Positions 49,301-55,300 of a DNA stretch of 64,000 nucleotides are shown piece by piece (the stretch's first letter is position 1; each line of letters opens with the position of its first letter). The stretch comes from Bombyx mori (lineage: Eukaryota; Arthropoda; Insecta; Lepidoptera; Bombycidae). The translations under genes were made by a program, and so were the position numbers. The notes below the pieces were generated by a model that worked only from the letters and a program-made list of their open reading frames with translations, ran no database searches and was not told where the DNA came from. The stretch spans positions 19,335,501 to 19,399,500 of the forward strand of contig NC_085129.1 of assembly GCF_030269925.1 (NCBI RefSeq), given 5' to 3'.

Positions 49301-52300
49301 GTACAACACCGAGCGGACGCCGACGGCGGGCGTGCCCCTCAACCTCGACCCGGACTTCCTCTGCGGCTGCGACTGCACCGACGACTGTCAGGTCAGTGGA
49401 CAGCTTTATAACCGGTAATGGAACCGGTGAACCAAGACCCCACTTAACGAGTGCGCCAACTGTGGAGAACAGCTGTCAAGGATTTGATAAACAAGAGGTA
49501 CCACATGACCACGACTGCTCTGCCAAGAGTGACCGACTATGATGATGAATGGAACTTAGCCACATCTTTGGATCTCCCGTCCCTAATATTCACGCGGGTC
49601 TCAATATTTTAAACTCGTAAGCTTCTGAAGTGTACTGTTCAGCCCGGTCAGTCATATCGGCACGTAGTGTAACACCGCTGTCGTTCAAGGTCACGAGCGC
49701 CACAGTATCTTCAATTGTACTATATTAAGTTGTTGTGTGTAGTACCCAAGACGGCTGAGCCGATTTGGATGAAATTTCGATTCGGTGGCAATGTCTGATC
49801 TGCCATCAAAGAGGCCGGGGCTTGGCTCTAGTTACTCATACTTGTCATTATTAAACTAGTCCCTTTTTGCTGTCAGGACAAAGCGAAGTGCGCCTGCTGG
49901 CAGCTAACCCTGGAGGGCGCCCGGACCATCGGGCTGGACGGCCACAACGTGGGCTACGACTACAAGCGGCTGCTGGAGCCGCTGCCCTCGGGCATATACG
50001 AGTGCAATTCGAGGTGCCTTAATTATGAACTACCCTACAAATGCATTCTTCTTCTTAGTCGCATACTACATTGCTGAAGGTCGTGTCCCTGAAAGGCCTT
50101 CGTGGCTCTTCTAGGCAGCGGCTTGGCTCTGCTCCTGGCATTGCTGAAGTCCATGGGTGACGGTAACCACTTACCATCAGGTATGCTCGTCTGCCTACAA
50201 GGACCTTGCCCACCACAGTCAATAATTGTGTTTAAATAATAATAATGTCTATAGTCCGCCGGTTTCTCTCCCAATAGTCCCTATCGCTCCGGCGGACTAT
50301 TTCCCACCTCGCCGGAGTGTCGCCGTCTTCCCAGGCGAGGAAGTGGGTGATAAACATAATAATAATAAAACCATTTATTGCCTTTCACACTAAATAAAAG
50401 AAAAGAAAAAGGCACAAGGAGGTTGGCTCAGCTAATGCTGTTCAAAGTAGATGAATCGATCAGCGCTGATTTTTAGTCACCCCAGTTTCCCTTTGGTTCA
50501 TTGCGGGAATGAAGGCTAAATGAGTTTCATATATCGAGACGTCACATTTTGATGTCCACACTTTGAGAAGGCGGCACGACACGAGAACCCTCTTGTCGTG
50601 GCCGCCGGAAATTAAATACCCGATCGTGGACCGAATGGTAGATTCTGCAAAGACTGCTCTTGCTAGGGCCAGTGTTAGCAACACACCCGGTTTGAGCCCC
50701 GAGAGCTCACCGTCAAGGCTACACGTCAAGGCGATGCTGAAATAGCCTCTGAAGGCTATCAGCATAGCTATAGGCTATCAGCAGGACCTTGTGAGTCCGC
50801 ACGGGTAGGTACCACCGCCCTGCCTATTTCTGCCGTGAAGCCGGGCAACCGTTGTAACTATACTGAGACCTTAGAACTTATATCTCAAGGTGTGCGGCGC
50901 ATTTACGTTGTAGATGTCTATGGGATCCAGTAACCTCTTAACACCAGGTAGGCTGTGAGCTTGTCCACCCATCTAAGCAATAAATAAAAAACGTGTGACG
51001 CTTAAAACGAGGCGAGCCGTGTCCTCGTTCACCAATCTGTCCAATGAAAAGCCAATTTGTGGCGCGGGAGACGATTGGTTACCTCATGGCGGATATAGAC
51101 TCAATATCTCTTTGCTTTATGCTTTCAGATGTAAATGCAAACAGACGTGCCTGAACCGGGTGGCCCAGCATCCCTTGCAATTGAAGTTACAAGTGAGCTA
51201 ATGTTTTTCTTTATTTATTTTTTTATAGGGTATTTTATGACTTGGTAACTAAGACCTTTAAGGTCTTATTTTAATTTTAATGAATACTTTTTTATATGAA
51301 AAATGATATTATGAAATAAAATGAAATGAGATGAGATGACATGGGATAAACCATAATCTTAGTAAAATAGTGGTTATTTACGGAGACATTTTCAGTGGAC
51401 TGTTTGAAGGATCCCGAGAAGCTACGTCCAGCGGCTTTGTTTGATTTTCCTACATTTGTGCACTTTCACAGTTATACTAAACAGTTAATAAACCACCGTT
51501 ATTACACATTTAAACCTGAAGAAACACTAAATAGACAAAATAAAACAAATCACACAACTTCACTCCTCGCGTTCCCGCCAAAAAGTCGCTCTATAATATT
51601 CGGTTTTGATTCGTCCGTCGGAAATGCAAAGGAATCATGGTACAGACAGCCGAATCGCTTGCGACCAAGATCGAAGCGGTGTTTGTTGTATGGGAGGTGA
51701 AATAAAACGGAGTTCGATTAGCTAATCTCTTAGTAAATTTGGAAGTTTGGGCTGACGGGTAGGTACCACCGCCCTGCCTGTTTCTGCCGTGAAGCAGTAA
51801 TGCGTTTCGGTTGGAAGGGTGGGGCAGCCGTTGTATTGTAAAAACTGAGATTTTAGAACACATGTCTGAAGGTAGTACTTTTTTTTTTATTGCTAAGATG
51901 TGTGGACGAGCTCACAGCCCATCTGCTAAGTGGTTACTGGAGCCCATAGACATCTACAACGTAAATGCGCCACCCACCTTGAGATACAAGTTCTAAGGTC
52001 TGAAGTATAGTTGCAATTTGTAATAGAAGTATTCGTTTTAGGTGTTCAAAACCCAGAACCGCGGCTGGGGCATCCGGGCGCTCAACGACGTGCCCAAGGG
52101 CTCCTTCCTGTGCGTGTACGCGGGGAACCTGCTCACCGACGCCACCGCTAACTTGGTTAGTGCGCGCTCACGAACGCTCACCGATACAATACACCGTGAA
52201 CTCGTTTCTACCATCACCGTGTCGCCACCGGAGTATAAGCTCATGCTGCCTACCTCCACGATGACGTCACGGCATTTCTGATGGCATTGCTGATGATAAA

Positions 52301-55300
52301 GGGGCCGTATATGTCGCCGTTACGCCAGGGTATTCACACATAAGATCCATTACAAGGTGCTCGTAGGGTCAACCAAAACTTTTATTTTTATTTTTTATTG
52401 CTTGGATGGGTACACGAGCTCACAACCCACCTGGTGTTAAGTGGTTACTGGATCCCATAGACATCCACTGCGTAAATTCGCCACCCACCTTGAGATGTAA
52501 GTTCTAATGTCTCAAGTATAGCTACAACGGTTATATATATACACCTTCAATGGTTAAAGCCATGCTCCTCCTAGTGTTATATAGACATGTCTATATCCAG
52601 CTTGTCTTGCAGGACGGACTCAACGAAGGCGACGAGTACCTGGCCGAGCTGGACTACATCGAGGTGGTGGAGCAGATGAAGGAGGGCTACGAGGAGGATA
52701 TCTCGGAGGCTGACAAGAAGCTGGGCGCGGTACGTGCACGCCGGCCCTCCGTGGCTGCTGGTGGTGTGAAGGTAGAACAGTAGGCATAACGGGCGCGTGG
52801 TGACGGTTCAGCGTCGGGCGGGTCGCGCGTTCGACACCCAGCTATGCACTGATTTAGTGAATTAGTGCAGAGCTAGTGTGGATTGTAGTCAGAACATGAG
52901 ACTTCCTCATCGTTTGACAACTTTTTTTTTCCTACCTAAGCTGATGGTCTTGAGAGGCCATGCGTCACCGGGCGGGTAGGCTGTGCTGTATATGGTTATG
53001 TTTGTGTAGCCGTTCAAATATGGTGAGCGAGTATTGTTAACTAAACAAGTGATGGTGTTCTGTGGACATGTCCTTTCATTAGAATAATACACACAATACT
53101 GACATGCTTTAGGCACAAGGTTAGCTCACGGGGCTCAAACCTGACGTTGTTGCTAACGCTAACCTTAGCAAGAACAGTGCTCCACAAAACCTACCACCGG
53201 ATCGGTAACGCGACGCACTGAGAAGATCCGGCGAGAAACTCAGTGAGCTGTCTCTGTGGGTTAATTTACTCAACGAGCCCTTCGTCGCAAGCGATGAGTT
53301 CGATGATAACGGTGCTTGAGGTGCCTAAAAGCACCGTTAGTGGATCGGGAGGATCCGAAATGAAGTGTTTAGGGCTTGACAACTGAATAATGTTCCGCAG
53401 CAGGAATCCGGTGCGAAGGGGGCCAGCTCCGACGAGCACGAGGAGTCCTCGTCAGACGACTACGATTTCGAAGCCGCCTCCAAGGACGAGTCCGAGGACT
53501 GCGACTTCCAGCCGGGGTGCCTGGGACTGCCCGTCACCAAGTTCAGGTGAGTGCTCGTACCCCCCAAACCCAAACCGAAATTTAGATTAAGATAATGACC
53601 AGAATTTATTTTTATTTATGTCTTTATAGTTATTAAACTATTGCATAGCTTTTATCGTGGACTTTGAGCGCAGCGACCGAATCTAGAAATTCCGTAACGA
53701 AAATAAAACCTAACACCCCCACTCCGTCTACCATGTAGCTCGCGTTCAATACATACACGCGTTGCGCTCGGGTAGTGTTTGTCAATAAGCGCGTGGCGTG
53801 ACGTCACACTGCATGCGCATCATGAAAAGTCTGCCCATCTCTCTCTCGCGCGGTCTAGCTTATGAGTGTGAAGGGGACATTTAATGTTTTGCTTTTGTTA
53901 ATGTATATAAATATAGCGTGGTCTTATTTTATTATTGTTTTTATATTAAATTATTATTGTCTAATTATAATTGCATACGTTCATAAAAAAAAGCAATGCA
54001 ATAGCTTTACCGCGGCAGTCCCCGAGTGCCACACGTGTTTTTTTTTTTCTATAAAATGTATAAAATTGTGTAATAGCAATAATGTATAAATCGAGAGGTG
54101 AAAGAATGTGTGGTTTAACCGACATTTTTGCAACTTTGCAGGAGAGCCGTTTGAAGTTTTAAATTTAGAAAAAAATATTATAACAACAAAAATACTTATT
54201 CATCTATTTGAATGGAGTAAACTTAATTAAAGTTCAATTAAAAACATCGAACTGTTGACGCTGATACTAAATAAAACGGACTTTTAATTGCAAAGATAGC
54301 TGTCGCGTGTTAGGCGTAATGTCGCCTAAACCGATAGCCTTTCACCTGTTGAAACGTAAATTATTTAATGCTATATATGCATATGGAACTAGCCCAGTTC
54401 CTGAAAAAAAAAGAATTTAATTTTAATTAATTAATGTCTACACGTGGACGTATTGTTACGTCCATAGATGATAGCGTTTCGGGTTATAATAATTAATTTG
54501 TTGCGTCCGCAGTAAAAGATTGAGACAGCGCGCCAAAAAGAAACAAGACGAGGATAAAGAGAAGTCTTCGAAAGAGAAGGAGAAGGAGAAAGAGAGAGAC
54601 AAGGACAAGGACAAGGACAAGACCAAAGAACCGGCTCCCGGGGAAGATTGCATCACCATAAGCGACGACGACGAGGGTGAGGGTTTAGTGTGGTCGTATT
54701 AATGTGTCCATGGACACGTCCAGCCCTCAGGCGTAGACATGAAAAACCATTGACGAAGAAATTTTGTTGTATTTTTTCTTTAAACTAAATTTTCATTATT
54801 AGTGTATATTTAACCCTTTGATTGCCATGTAGGTCACCGGTGCCCTACGCGGCGCATTCAACTCACTTCTCTCTTCAATTATCTCATTAAGGCGCCGGAA
54901 TATCCAGTAGACTCTGGGAAAGACGAATGCGAACAACGTAAATGCGGCCATCTACCTTGAGACATGAGTTGTGAGGTCTCAGTTTGAGCTAGTTCAAATT
55001 TCAGACTGTAGAGTGATAGTTCCGTATAGTTTAGTCAGCGTGTAGTACTCACTGACCTGGGCCGGTCCTCTGTTGCAGTCCGGGAGCCGTCCAGGTTCAC
55101 GGCGCAGGCCGGGATGGGTGCCAACGAGTTCGTGCCTAAACACAGGTGAGACGTGCGGGGGGTTGGGGGGTATCGACCCGCTGTGGTATCTCCAGCGGGC
55201 AGCGCTGCAATGGCACCTTCAAATGATTATTGATGTCAGTGGACAATCTTGAAATGACCGATGCACCGATTTGTGTAGTAAGGCAGTATATTACATGTGT

